Shown here one piece after another: positions 43,980 to 52,548 of a stretch of DNA of 64,000 nucleotides; the stretch's first letter is position 1, and the number at the start of each line of letters is the position of its first letter. A program made the position numbers and the translations under genes. This stretch comes from Saccharopolyspora oryzae. GTDB lineage: Bacteria; Actinomycetota; Actinomycetes; Mycobacteriales; Pseudonocardiaceae. The notes beneath the pieces were generated by a model. It saw only the letters and a program-made list of their open reading frames with translations. It was not told the origin of the DNA and made no database searches. The stretch is from NCBI RefSeq assembly GCF_027853915.1, contig NZ_JAQGLA010000027.1, positions 1 to 64,000 on the forward strand, in the 5' to 3' direction.

Positions 43980-46715
43980 TCAGGCGCTCCTCAACTCGAC
44001 CAGTCGCCGAAGCTCGGCGTCGGACAGCTCGCTCAGCGCGGCTTCACCACCCACGACCGCGTCGGCCAATTCCCGCTTGTGCACGAGGAGTTCGCTGATC
44101 CGCTCCTCCAACGTCCCCTGCGCCATCAACCGGTGCACCTGCACCGGCTTGTCCTGCCCGATCCGGTGCGCCCGGTCGGTGGCCTGCTCCTCGACGGCGG
44201 GGTTCCACCAGCGGTCGTAGTGGATGACGTGGTCGGCCCGGGTCAGGTTGAGCCCGGTACCAGCGGCTTTGAGCGAGAGCAGGAACACCGGCACCTCACC
44301 GGCCTGGAACCGCTGCACCATCTCGTCGCGCTTGGCCACCGGCGTGCCGCCGTGCAGCAGTTGCGCGGGCACCCCGCGGTCGGCCAGGTGCTTCTCCAGC
44401 AACCGCGCCATCTGCACGTACTGCGTGAAGACCAGCACCGCACCGTCTTCGGCGATGATGGTGCCGAGCAGCTCGTCGAGCGCCTGCAACTTCTCCGAGC
44501 GAGCGGCCGACGCCGTGTCTTCCTTCAGGTAGTGCGCCGGATGGTTGCACACCTGCTTGAGCCCGACCAGCAGCTTGAGCACCAGACCCCGCCGGGCGAT
44601 TTCCGTTGTGCTGCCGCGAATTTCATCCATAGCATCGTCGACGACCCGCTGGTACAGCTCGATCTGCTCGGCGGTGAGGGCGACCAGGTGATCGGTCTCG
44701 GTCTTGGGCGGCAGCTCCGGCGCGATGCCCGGATCGCTCTTGCGGCGCCGCAGCAGGAACGGCCGCACCAGCCGGGACAACCGCTGCGCGGTCGCGTTGT
44801 CCCGCCCCTCCTCCACCGCTCGACCCCACTCTGCCCGGAACTCACCCATCCGCCCGAGCAGCCCGGGTGAGGTCCAGTCCAAGATCGCCCACAACTCGCT
44901 CAGGTCGTTCTCCACCGGCGTACCGGTCAACGCGACCCTGGCGTCCGCGGGGATCTCGCGCAGCGCCTTCGCCGTGCCGCTCGAACGGTTCTTGACGTGC
45001 TGAGCCTCGTCGGCGACGACCATTCCCCAGCGGTGCGCAGCCAACGTCGACGCGTCAACGCGCATCGTCCCGTACGTGGTGAGCACGAAACCGCTTGCTG
45101 CACCGGCCAAAGACCGCTCCGTCCCGTGGAACCGGCACACCGGCGTGCCGGGCGCGAACTTCTCGATCTCGCGCTCCCAGTTGCTCAGCAGCGAAGCCGG
45201 GCAGACCACCAACGTCGGCCCCGACGCGCGCCGCAGGTGCAGCGAGATCAGCATGATCGTCTTGCCCAGACCCATGTCGTCGGCCAGACATCCGCCGAAT
45301 CCCAGCGAAGTCATCCGCTCCAACCACCGCAAACCGCGCTGCTGGTAGTCGCGCAAGGTCGCGCTCAGCTCCAGCGGCTGCCCGAGCGCCTCCGATCCCC
45401 CATCGGGATCGGCGATCCGATCGCCCAGCTCACCGAGCCAACCCGTCCCGACAGCCTCGACGCGGACGCCCTCGATGACCGCGCTACCGACCAGCACGCT
45501 GCCCAAAGCCGGATAAGCCGGCAGCGGCGGCAACGCCCGCTCCCGCGCTTTCCGCGCCAACTCGGGCTCGACCAGCAACCACTGGTCGCGCAGCCGAACC
45601 ACCGGACGCGACTTGGCCACCAGATCCATCTCGACGTCGGTGAGCGGCGCCCCGCCGAGGGTCAGCTGCCAGGACATCGGCAACGGCGAGGATTCCCGCA
45701 GGTAAGCGGCAACATCATCGGGCCGGTCACCGGGCGCGGACACGGCGACCCGCGCATTGAGCTCGCGGGAGAGGTCCGGCGGCCACTCGACGTCGACGCC
45801 CATCGCCGCCAACCGCGCCTCGCCACCCCCGAGCAGGTCCACGACGTCCTCGTCGACCAGCTCCAACTCGACCGGCTCAGCTCCGGCCAACAGGCTCTCC
45901 AACGGCGACCACGCGCGAGCAGCCCGACGCACCGCGAGCATCGCCTCGAACGTCGCCCGCTCGCCGAAGCCGTGCGCTTCCCCAGCCCACAACGCCTCGG
46001 CGTCGATCACCTGCGTCGGATCGGCGAGATTCCGCAGCCGGACCACAGCGGTGAACGGAGCATCGCCGTAGTCACCGCGCAGCTCCAGCCGCAAGCTCAC
46101 GCGCAGACCCGCATCAACGCCCACAGCGACCTGCTGCGCCCACTCGCGAAGCTCCTCGTCGGCCGCATAGCCTTCCTGAGCTGCGTAAACCCCAACAGCG
46201 CCCGGAATCCGAGGCATCGCGTCGGCAACCCCGTCGAAGAACGCGCGCAGCAGCCCCTCGGCGTCGGGCAACATCAGCGGATCAGCGTCCGGATCCACCG
46301 GCACCGCCCGCGCACTAGCCAGCATCGCAGAAGCCAGCGCACGCAACCGCTCAACGTCGACGACGTCGAACGGCCCCATCCGCCACGCAGCAACACCGCT
46401 CTCGTGAACCCCCGGCAACACCCGCCCGCGCGCAACCATGTGCAACGCCAACTTCGCCGCAGCACCCCAAAAACCCGCAGCCGGATGCACATCCCCATCC
46501 AGCGAAACCAACAACGGCAACGCCTCGACCAGCGGAATCCGCCGCACCGGAACGCGCCGAGCAACGACCGCGCCGTCCTCCAGCGACGTCACGACCGCAT
46601 CACCGGACTCCCCGGCCGAGACCTCCGCCCCGCCGTCCGGGTCGTGAACGACAAACACCCCCGCCCGCGGAACGCCCCCGACCTCGAACACCACCGCGCA
46701 CCGACCCAGCCCCAC
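43980..46715 (-). CDS. SNF2-family DEAD/DEAH-box ATPase
   Basis: A 911 aa ATPase. A long N-terminal SNF2-associated region (about residues 1-430) precedes the helicase core: motif I DDMGLGKT, motif II DEAQ, and motifs V-VI in the C-terminal RecA domain (TGLNLTRADHVIHYDRWWN then ATDRAHRIGQ). It belongs to the HepA/RapA-like branch that remodels protein-DNA or RNA polymerase complexes. GTG 46715 is preferred to GTG 46721 because GGAGG then lies 6 nt upstream. It is coupled with the SWIM gene downstream. Confidence 0.92.
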   Translation of the reverse strand: MGLGRCAVVFEVGGVPRAGVFVVHDPDGGAEVSAGESGDAVVTSLEDGAVVARRVPVRRIPLVEALPLLVSLDGDVHPAAGFWGAAAKLALHMVARGRVLPGVHESGVAAWRMGPFDVVDVERLRALASAMLASARAVPVDPDADPLMLPDAEGLLRAFFDGVADAMPRIPGAVGVYAAQEGYAADEELREWAQQVAVGVDAGLRVSLRLELRGDYGDAPFTAVVRLRNLADPTQVIDAEALWAGEAHGFGERATFEAMLAVRRAARAWSPLESLLAGAEPVELELVDEDVVDLLGGGEARLAAMGVDVEWPPDLSRELNARVAVSAPGDRPDDVAAYLRESSPLPMSWQLTLGGAPLTDVEMDLVAKSRPVVRLRDQWLLVEPELARKARERALPPLPAYPALGSVLVGSAVIEGVRVEAVGTGWLGELGDRIADPDGGSEALGQPLELSATLRDYQQRGLRWLERMTSLGFGGCLADDMGLGKTIMLISLHLRRASGPTLVVCPASLLSNWEREIEKFAPGTPVCRFHGTERSLAGAASGFVLTTYGTMRVDASTLAAHRWGMVVADEAQHVKNRSSGTAKALREIPADARVALTGTPVENDLSELWAILDWTSPGLLGRMGEFRAEWGRAVEEGRDNATAQRLSRLVRPFLLRRRKSDPGIAPELPPKTETDHLVALTAEQIELYQRVVDDAMDEIRGSTTEIARRGLVLKLLVGLKQVCNHPAHYLKEDTASAARSEKLQALDELLGTIIAEDGAVLVFTQYVQMARLLEKHLADRGVPAQLLHGGTPVAKRDEMVQRFQAGEVPVFLLSLKAAGTGLNLTRADHVIHYDRWWNPAVEEQATDRAHRIGQDKPVQVHRLMAQGTLEERISELLVHKRELADAVVGGEAALSELSDAELRRLVELRSA

Positions 46716-46790
46716 CCGCACCTCCAGATCCGCTATCCCGTACAGCGTACCGTAAACAACACGCCAGGCTTTCCCGTTCCCACGAGTCTT

Positions 46791-46832
46791 CGTGAGTGGC
46801 GATAGTGGCTATTACAACCATCGGCACTCACG
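46791..46832. terminator. GTGAGTG-type hairpin in a divergent intergenic region
   Basis: Stem CGTGAGTG/CACTCACG extended by an imperfect GCGAT/ATCGG and TGG/CCA helix. It lies between the divergent SNF2 and GNAT genes, where a terminator is not expected, so its role here is uncertain. Confidence 0.55.
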
Positions 46833-46883
46833 AGTCCTGACCAGCGCCGAAAACTGTCGGTTGGCGGTGCGAGGCTGGCTTTC

Positions 46884-47429
46884 GTGAGCACCCGCAATCC
46901 CGTCGTCCTGCAGCAGATCAGCCGCCCCGAGGACGTCGCGCACGAGTTGGCGCATGCGCTCGTCGACTGCTGGGTCGACGTCACCAACGCCGGCGGCGCA
47001 GCCGGATTCCCGTTCCCGCCAGTGGATTCCGACCAGGTCAGGCCGGCCGCGGAGCGGATCGTGACGGCGCTGGACCCGCAGCTCAGCAGACTGGTCGTGG
47101 CAACGGTGGACGACGAGCTGGCGGGCTGGCTCAACGTCCGCCGCGATCGCGATCCACTGGTGGCGCACTGGGGCACGGTCCACCACGTCCAGTCCCACAC
47201 CAAGTTCCGCGGCCAAGGCATCGGAACAGCCCTGATGACCTTCCTGCGGGAGGTGGCCCGCGACGACATGGGACTGGAACAGCTCCACCTGGCCGCACGA
47301 GCAGGCGTCGGCCTGGAGACCTTCTACGGCCGTCTGGGCTGGCAGGAGATCGGCCGCTGGCCCGGCGCCCTCCGCCTGTCCCCCAACGACGACCGCGACG
47401 AAATCCTCATGGTCCTGTCCCCGCTTTGA
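46884..47429 (+). CDS. GNAT-family N-acetyltransferase
   Basis: A 181 aa acetyltransferase of the GNAT fold. The acetyl-CoA signature is KFRGQGIGTALMTFLREV (about residues 109-126), followed by AGVGLETFYGRLGWQEIG (about 140-157), a common motif near the substrate pocket. The start is GTG 46884, with a weak GAGG upstream. It is a monocistronic unit ended by the hairpin at 47440. Substrate unknown. Confidence 0.88.
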   Translation: MSTRNPVVLQQISRPEDVAHELAHALVDCWVDVTNAGGAAGFPFPPVDSDQVRPAAERIVTALDPQLSRLVVATVDDELAGWLNVRRDRDPLVAHWGTVHHVQSHTKFRGQGIGTALMTFLREVARDDMGLEQLHLAARAGVGLETFYGRLGWQEIGRWPGALRLSPNDDRDEILMVLSPL

Positions 47430-47439
47430 GCCGGACAGG

Positions 47440-47481
47440 CCGATGGCCGGGCGCGGGGAGGGAGGCGCGCCCGGCCATCGG
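47440..47481 (+). terminator. Hairpin terminator after the GNAT gene
   Basis: A perfect 15-bp stem (CCGATGGCCGGGCGC/GCGCCCGGCCATCGG) with a 12-nt loop, 10 bp after the stop codon. Confidence 0.85.
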
Positions 47482-47543
47482 GGTGGACTGGTGCAGTGGT
47501 CGGGGAGGCATCTGCACCAGCCCAGCTCAGGGGTGGTCAGAAT

Positions 47544-47798
47544 TCAGATGCGCAGGTGGTGGCGACCCGTGGGCTCGTCATCCGGGTCGCGGTCTGGGAA
47601 CTGCGGAGGCTCCGGCATCTCCCGATCCCGTTCGGCCTCGACTTGGGCGATGAGGTCCCAGACGTTGTAGGCGCCTTCCCCCGCACCAGCGTGCTGCGCG
47701 CGGGTGAGCAGCGGCAGTCGCATCGCGGTGGAGCTGACGAACAGGGCCGCGATCATCGCGTTGATCAGCACGAGTGCGCTCAGGTGAAGCCAGAACAT
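47544..47798 (-). CDS. Small membrane protein, hypothetical
   Basis: An 84 aa protein with one N-terminal helix (about residues 3-24, WLHLSALVLINAMIAALFV) and an acidic, proline-rich cytoplasmic or extracellular tail. GAGGAGG is placed well upstream of ATG 47798, which makes it a convincing gene. It lies 38 bp downstream of the small cysteine protein gene and is probably cotranscribed with it. I do not recognise the family. Confidence 0.65.
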   Translation of the reverse strand: MFWLHLSALVLINAMIAALFVSSTAMRLPLLTRAQHAGAGEGAYNVWDLIAQVEAERDREMPEPPQFPDRDPDDEPTGRHHLRI

Positions 47799-47836
47799 GG
47801 TGTTTCCTCCTCGAAGACGAAGGGTGGACGAGCAGG

Positions 47837-48055
47837 TCAGGTGCGGTCGGCGAGGATCCGCCAGCAGGCCATGCAGGACTTCTCCCGAACCCAATCCACC
47901 TCGGTCCGGTCATGAATTTCGGCAGCATCGGCCTCCACACCGCAGTAGGCAGTGACGACGTCCCCAGCCGGAACTTTCCGCGCCGCGATGGGAAATGCAT
48001 GACGCCCACCGGTCACCGGACGCCAGATGTAGGTCAGGTACTCGTTGATCGACAT
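47837..48055 (-). CDS. Small cysteine-containing protein beside XRE/DUF397 genes
   Basis: A 72 aa protein with cysteines in YCGVEAD and SCMACWRIL (CxxC), a pattern that could bind zinc. The start is ATG 48055 after GGAAGGAG. It is divergent from the XRE regulator at 48159, and the 103 bp spacer must hold both promoters. Similar short proteins often accompany XRE-DUF397 modules in actinomycetes (family knowledge). Its role is unknown; regulation by the XRE protein is plausible. Confidence 0.7.
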   Translation of the reverse strand: MSINEYLTYIWRPVTGGRHAFPIAARKVPAGDVVTAYCGVEADAAEIHDRTEVDWVREKSCMACWRILADRT

Positions 48056-48158
48056 GACCAGCTCCTTCCTGGTTCCATTCTTCTGGTACCGGTAACAAAC
48101 TCGCTAGTACACGATCGACGGATCATGATCACGCCGCCATTCGGGCTATGGTTGGTTC

Positions 48159-49019
48159 ATGCCCGGTACCACCGATCACACGCCCAAAGCGCGACTACTG
48201 GGCGCCGAACTTCGTGAATGCCGCAAGCAAATCGGCCTCACGGTCCGCGAGCTCGCAAGCAGAGTTGGAACCACCCACGTCACCATCTCTCGCTACGAGA
48301 CCGGCACCCGGACGCCTCGACCAGAGGACGTAGCGCGGATCTTGGGAACACTGGGAGTTACCGGTACCAGATACGAGGAGATCATCGAGTTCGCCCGCAC
48401 CGCAGGCGACAAGAACACCTTCGCCCGGAGCTCGCCCAGCACGCACAAGCACCTGGTGGACCTGGCGGAGTTCGAACGGTCAGCCTGCCGCATCGTTGAC
48501 GTCGCACCGAACCTGGTTCCAGGACTTCTCCAGACCGCGGACTACGCACGCCAGATCATGCACGGGCTCACCGTCGAGGAACGCGAGATCAGAGTCGGCT
48601 TGCGCATGGCCAGACGTGATGTCCTCTTCTCCAAGTCCGCCCCAACGCTCGAAGTCCTGGTCTCCGAACACGCGCTTAGACAGCCGCTGGGCGGAAACGA
48701 GCTCATGGCCGCGCAGCTTCACCACGTACTTCGCATGGCGGACTTCGACAACGTGACCGTGTCCGTGATTCCGAACGGACTCACCCGGTACACGCCAGCT
48801 CTCGATGGCGCCTTCGTCCTCTACGACTTCACCAAGGCGCCGTCCATCGTCCAGCTGGAACACTTCCACGCCTCGGGGTTCCTCTTCGAGGCGAAGGACA
48901 TCGCCGCCTACAAGAACGCGATCAACGACCTCCGAAGCATTGCGTTGCCCAGCAACGAGTCCAAAGATCTGATCAAGTCGATCGCCGAGGAAATGGAAGG
49001 CACGTCGTCATGTCGTTAG
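48159..49019 (+). CDS. XRE-family regulator with DUF5753 (Scr1) domain
   Basis: A 286 aa regulator. The helix-turn-helix is at about residues 17-65 (LTVRELASRVGTTHVTISRYETG). The rest (about 90-270) is the DUF5753/Scr1 domain with the typical VPGLLQTADYAR segment. In actinomycetes these proteins pair with a small DUF397 protein in toxin-antitoxin-like or developmental switches. The start is ATG 48159. It overlaps the following DUF397 gene by 10 bp, which supports joint function. The codon usage is less GC-biased than that of neighbouring genes, a hint of transfer. Confidence 0.9.
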   Translation: MPGTTDHTPKARLLGAELRECRKQIGLTVRELASRVGTTHVTISRYETGTRTPRPEDVARILGTLGVTGTRYEEIIEFARTAGDKNTFARSSPSTHKHLVDLAEFERSACRIVDVAPNLVPGLLQTADYARQIMHGLTVEEREIRVGLRMARRDVLFSKSAPTLEVLVSEHALRQPLGGNELMAAQLHHVLRMADFDNVTVSVIPNGLTRYTPALDGAFVLYDFTKAPSIVQLEHFHASGFLFEAKDIAAYKNAINDLRSIALPSNESKDLIKSIAEEMEGTSSCR

Positions 49020-49207
49020 GCCAGATGACCTGGAAGAAGTCCAGCTACAGCGGACAGACCGGAAGTTGCGTCGAGGTCGGCGGCGGCTCCGGCGTCATCG
49101 GGGTGCGGGACACGAAGGATCGCGATGGAGGCGCGCTGGCGTTCGATCAGCAGTCCTGGACGACCTTCCTCGGGGCCGTCAAGGCTCAGCGGTTCGACCT
49201 GCGCTGA
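49010..49207 (+). CDS. DUF397 small protein
   Basis: A 65 aa protein of the DUF397 family. It shows the family's W-x-KSSYSG start (MTWKKSSYSGQTGSCVEV) and the VRDTKDRDG strand near the middle. It overlaps the XRE gene by 10 bp and is followed by a strong terminator. Such proteins are thought to bind and modulate their XRE partner. ATG 49010 is the only reasonable start. Confidence 0.9.
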   Translation: MSLGQMTWKKSSYSGQTGSCVEVGGGSGVIGVRDTKDRDGGALAFDQQSWTTFLGAVKAQRFDLR

Positions 49208-49222
49208 TTGACGAACTCCAAG

Positions 49223-49258
49223 AGCTCCGCCTGATCGTGATCAGGCGGAGCTTCTCTT
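49223..49258 (+). terminator. Intrinsic terminator after the XRE/DUF397 operon
   Basis: A 14-bp perfect stem (AGCTCCGCCTGATC/GATCAGGCGGAGCT) around a 2-nt centre, followed by TCTCTTT. Confidence 0.88.
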
Positions 49259-49380
49259 TGCGGAGCCTCAGCGGACCAGTGACGTGTCGCCGTGGGCGAT
49301 GTGGGCATTAGTCCTCTGCACGGCGCCACCTGTCGGAGCGACAGTGCCCGGAGCAGCCTTACGCGCGAAGGTGAACAACC

Positions 49381-50151
49381 ATGCTTCGTCACCGTTCGAC
49401 GATCTTGCTCATGCTGGTACTGCTGCCGTTGGCACTCCTAACGCCGACGGCGACGGGAGCCGGGAGGCAAGAGCCCGTTGTCCCCGCAGCGCGCGCTGCT
49501 GAATGCCCCTTCACGTTCATCGGCCTGCACGGACTCAACGAAGACAGTTCCTCGCCCACCATCCAGACCGTCTGGACCCAGTTCAACTCGTTGGCGGAGA
49601 AAAGAGGACTTCAATCCAGAGCCGTGTTCCTCAACCACCCGAAGCTGACGTTCTCCGAATTTTTCAGCCAAATCGTAGATCAACAGAATCGCGACCCCAT
49701 CTCGCGCGCCACGGGCGACCTCAAAGATGCTGCGACCAACGCGGCCAACCGCTGCCACCCGGCACGCCTCGTCCTTGTCGGCTATTCGGAAGGCGCATGG
49801 ATCATCGATCAGTGGATACAAAATGCCGACTCCACCCAGCTGTCTCAAATCGCAGCCGTGCTCGTGCTCGGCGATCCGCAATGGGACAACGGGGATCACG
49901 GACAAGGACTTGCACGAAGGGCCAACCTGGGAATCAATCCCTACATTCCCTCAAAGCCGCTGGGGGACCGTTTCACATCACTATGCCTCCCCCGAGATCC
50001 AGTGTGCGGCGAAGGGTACGGCAATGATGTCGTCGGCCAATTCAGAGACGCTCGGAACCTGCAAACAGCTTGCGGGATCCATTGTTCGTACACGAAGAAT
50101 GCCATTCAGAGCGTGGTGCAAACCCTGGTGACCAATGCCTCGACGAAGTGA
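49381..50151 (+). CDS. Secreted cutinase-like esterase
   Basis: A 256 aa exported serine hydrolase of the cutinase fold. A signal peptide (about residues 1-26) is followed by CPFTFIGLHGLNED, the nucleophile elbow GYSEGA (Ser about residue 141, in place of the common GYSQG), and paired cysteines including CLPRDPVCG and CGIHCSY that fit the disulfides of actinobacterial cutinases. The active-site Asp is likely in LPRDPVCG. It should hydrolyse short esters or lipids outside the cell. ATG 49381 follows GAAGG. The codon usage is less GC-rich than that of the surroundings. Confidence 0.82.
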   Translation: MLRHRSTILLMLVLLPLALLTPTATGAGRQEPVVPAARAAECPFTFIGLHGLNEDSSSPTIQTVWTQFNSLAEKRGLQSRAVFLNHPKLTFSEFFSQIVDQQNRDPISRATGDLKDAATNAANRCHPARLVLVGYSEGAWIIDQWIQNADSTQLSQIAAVLVLGDPQWDNGDHGQGLARRANLGINPYIPSKPLGDRFTSLCLPRDPVCGEGYGNDVVGQFRDARNLQTACGIHCSYTKNAIQSVVQTLVTNASTK

Positions 50152-50171
50152 ACGAGGAACGGGTGCGTATC

Positions 50172-51878
50172 TCAGCAGCAGTTGGTCATGTTGACGTGGA
50201 AGGCGGAACCGTAGCCGCTAGATCCGCTGCCGCCGCCGGTGCCGCTACCGCCGGTGCTGTTCTGACCTCCGCTGCTGCTGCTCGAGTTGCTGTTGCCACC
50301 GCAAGGTGAGCACGATCCGCTCTGCTCTCCCTGTTGGCTGTTGCTGTTCGAGTTGCTGTTGCTGTTCGAGTTGCTGTTGCTGTTCGAGTTGCTGTTGCTG
50401 TTCGAGTTGCTGTTGCTGTTCGAGCTGTTGTCGCTGTTCTGGTTCTGGCTCCCGTTGCCGTTGGACGCGTTCGAACCGGAGCCGCTGTCTCCGCTGCTGG
50501 AGCCCTGGTTCGAGCTGTTGTCCCCGCTGTTCGTGTTCTGACTTCCGCTGTTCGAGTCCTGGTTCCCGGTGTTCGAGTTGCTGTTGCTGTTCGGGTTCTG
50601 GTTCAAGTTGCTGTTGGGCGCGTTCGAACCGGAACCGTTGTCCCCACTGCTCGAGTTCTGATTCCCGTTGCCGTTGGACGTGCTCGAACCGGCACCGTTG
50701 TCCCCACTGCTGGAGCCTTGGTTCGAGTTGTTCCCGCTGTTCGAGTTCTGATTCCCGCTACCGCTGGACGTGCTCGAACCAGAACCGTTGTCGCCACTGC
50801 TGGAGCTGGCGCCTTGGTTCGCGTTGTCCCCGCTGTTGGAGCCCTGGTTCGAGTTGTTGTCCCCGTTTCCCGGGTTTCCGGTGCCGCCTTGAACCGGACC
50901 GGGTACAGGAGGAGCTTGCACCGCGGGCGGTGTTGGCGGCGGGATGGCGGGACCGTTCAGGTAATCCCACACGTGGGAGACGAACGTGGCGGTGGCAGCT
51001 GCCAGCAGGACCGTGATCAGGACGTCCCAGCCGCCGATCAAACCGGCCAGCCAACCCACGGCGGTTGCCACGCCCCTGATGACCGTTCCGACGAACCCCA
51101 TGGTCCAGGAAATGGCGTTGCCGCAGGTGACTTCGAGGGTCGCCACCACGCCCCCGACCAGCCCCGCATCGGACGCGACGCTCTGGCTCGACTCGACGGC
51201 GGTCGCCTCCAAGGCCCCGACTTCGGGTGCCAAGCCGGCGACGTCGGTCGCGGCGACGCTCTTGAGATCGTCCGCCGCACCCGGCACCGCAGGTTCTTCT
51301 GCGGCGGCCACCTCCGCAGCGTTGGCGCCCGCATTCGGCCTGCCTGGTGACGGGAGCGTTGGTGGCACGGTCTCGTCAACGATGTCAGCGGGCCTCGAAC
51401 TGGGGATTCGGAGCGGTCGTTGCGCAACGGGGTTCCCGTACGGGTTGTTCGTCCATTGCGGTTCTCTGCGGATCTTGTCGACGAAGTCCACGTCCCTCGC
51501 CGCGCTGCGCTGCAGCCCCTCCCAGTAGTCCTGGTACGACTCGGCGTCGGCGTACGGGTTGGAGCTGGTGGTTTCGCCGAGGTACCAGGCGCGCAGCTCG
51601 TCGGTTCGAGCGGACCAAGAGGTGTAGGACTTGCCTTGCAACGCCTTGAGGTGCTCCAGGTCCCGCTGCGCATTCGAAATGTTTTCCTGCAGCCAGTTCG
51701 CCTCGTATTGGTACGTCACCGGGCCTTCGGGGTCGTAGATATCGGTGGGGAGGTGCTTTCCGCTCGACATCTTCAGGAGGAAGGAATTCCGGCAAGCGTT
51801 GAAGAATTCCACCTTGTGCTGCGCATCGATGATCGAATTCTGCAGGACCTGGCTGAGCAGCTCCCCCTCGCTCGGCAT
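50172..51878 (-). CDS. Large Asn/Ser-repeat membrane protein
   Basis: A 568 aa protein. The N-terminal helical part (about residues 1-160, MPSEGELLSQVLQNSIIDA) resembles a substrate- or scaffold-type helical bundle, an Ala/Pro linker follows, and two hydrophobic segments lie at about 245-310. The C-terminal 230 residues are nearly all Asn, Ser, Gly and Gln, including an SNSNSN run encoded by an 18-bp tandem repeat, ending in CNNC-like SGSCSPCGGN and a final CC. ATG 51878 has GGGAGG 8 nt upstream. I do not recognise the family; a surface or secretion-linked protein is possible. Confidence 0.7.
   Translation of the reverse strand: MPSEGELLSQVLQNSIIDAQHKVEFFNACRNSFLLKMSSGKHLPTDIYDPEGPVTYQYEANWLQENISNAQRDLEHLKALQGKSYTSWSARTDELRAWYLGETTSSNPYADAESYQDYWEGLQRSAARDVDFVDKIRREPQWTNNPYGNPVAQRPLRIPSSRPADIVDETVPPTLPSPGRPNAGANAAEVAAAEEPAVPGAADDLKSVAATDVAGLAPEVGALEATAVESSQSVASDAGLVGGVVATLEVTCGNAISWTMGFVGTVIRGVATAVGWLAGLIGGWDVLITVLLAAATATFVSHVWDYLNGPAIPPPTPPAVQAPPVPGPVQGGTGNPGNGDNNSNQGSNSGDNANQGASSSSGDNGSGSSTSSGSGNQNSNSGNNSNQGSSSGDNGAGSSTSNGNGNQNSSSGDNGSGSNAPNSNLNQNPNSNSNSNTGNQDSNSGSQNTNSGDNSSNQGSSSGDSGSGSNASNGNGSQNQNSDNSSNSNSNSNSNSNSNSNSNSNSNSNSNSNSQQGEQSGSCSPCGGNSNSSSSSGGQNSTGGSGTGGGSGSSGYGSAFHVNMTNCC
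50341..50430. repeat. 18-bp tandem repeat coding for an Asn/Ser run
   Basis: Four perfect units of TTGCTGTTCGAGTTGCTG and a fifth imperfect one, head to tail. On the minus strand they encode alternating Ser and Asn. Such repeats can change copy number by slippage. Confidence 0.92.
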
Positions 51879-52134
51879 CGCCGCACCTCCCATCGCGCGG
51901 TTGCTCGGCGGGGAATGCACGTCGCCTTGAGCAACCATCCGGCGATCGATGATCCGCCGCCGTTGCGAACCTCTCGGCTCAAGCACACTCGGCCTGGCAC
52001 CGCCCGACAGAGCCGAAAGTCACGTCCGGGCAGATGCGCCGAACCCGAGCGCGTCGAGCGGCGGTTTCGGGGCCGTTCGCCCCTGGCGCGCCTGGTCGAG
52101 GGGGCCCAACGTCCGGCTCAGGAGGTGGAACGCC

Positions 52135-52347
52135 ATGCCAGCTGTGGTGGCGACCTTGCTCGTCGTAGCCGCAGGAGCGGTCATCGGGCTCGTCGTCGGA
52201 CTGATCTCCCAGTTGATCCGGGCGAAGCGGAAGAACGAGAAGCGACGCGCGCGAACTCCGGGGCAACTCGCCGGGATCGGGGCCGTCGTGTCCGGGCTCG
52301 TCTGGGCGTTCCTCCAGGCCTTCCCCCAGACCATCCCGTTCAGATGA
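52135..52347 (+). CDS. Small membrane protein, hypothetical
   Basis: A 70 aa protein with a first hydrophobic helix (about residues 2-26), a short basic loop (RAKRKNEKRRAR) and a second hydrophobic segment (about 45-62). GGAGG lies 9 nt before ATG 52135, so it is likely a real gene. It is followed after 35 bp by a minus-strand tRNA gene. I do not recognise the family. Confidence 0.6.
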   Translation: MPAVVATLLVVAAGAVIGLVVGLISQLIRAKRKNEKRRARTPGQLAGIGAVVSGLVWAFLQAFPQTIPFR

Positions 52348-52382
52348 TCCAGAGCCACCGCGGAGGGTGTTGATGCGGAGAG

Positions 52383-52456
52383 TGCCCCCGGTCGGGTTCG
52401 AACCGACACTTGGACGATTTTAAGTCGTCTGCCTCTGCCAATTGGGCTACGGGGGC
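52383..52456 (-). tRNA. tRNA with anticodon UAA (nominal tRNA-Leu), short variable loop
   Basis: A 74-nt gene with a complete cloverleaf. The acceptor stem is GCCCCCG/CGGGGGC, the D arm begins GCC with loop CAATTGGCAGA, the anticodon stem is GACGA/TCGTC around CTTAAAA, and the T arm is GTCGG-TTCGAAC-CCGAC. The discriminator base is A and CCA is not encoded. The anticodon TAA reads codon UUA. The variable loop has only 5 nt (CAAGT), a class I shape, whereas normal bacterial tRNA-Leu, including the Streptomyces bldA product, has a long class II arm. Its charging identity is therefore uncertain. Confidence 0.9.
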
Positions 52457-52548
52457 CTGGTGGTCGGCACAATGCCGGCCGCACCACTACGACGTTGCGG
52501 CGCTCGGATCGGTTCCCGGTTCCGGTAATTCGCACCTGGTCGGTTGGT

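Noticed and set aside
47426-47653. Short plus-strand frames after the GNAT gene
   Set aside because: They run through the terminator hairpin and overlap the minus-strand small membrane gene, which has a strong ribosome site.
50287-50541. Plus-strand frame coding for repeated LLLLFEL
   Set aside because: It is the complement of the Asn/Ser tandem repeat of the minus-strand gene and has no start signal of its own.
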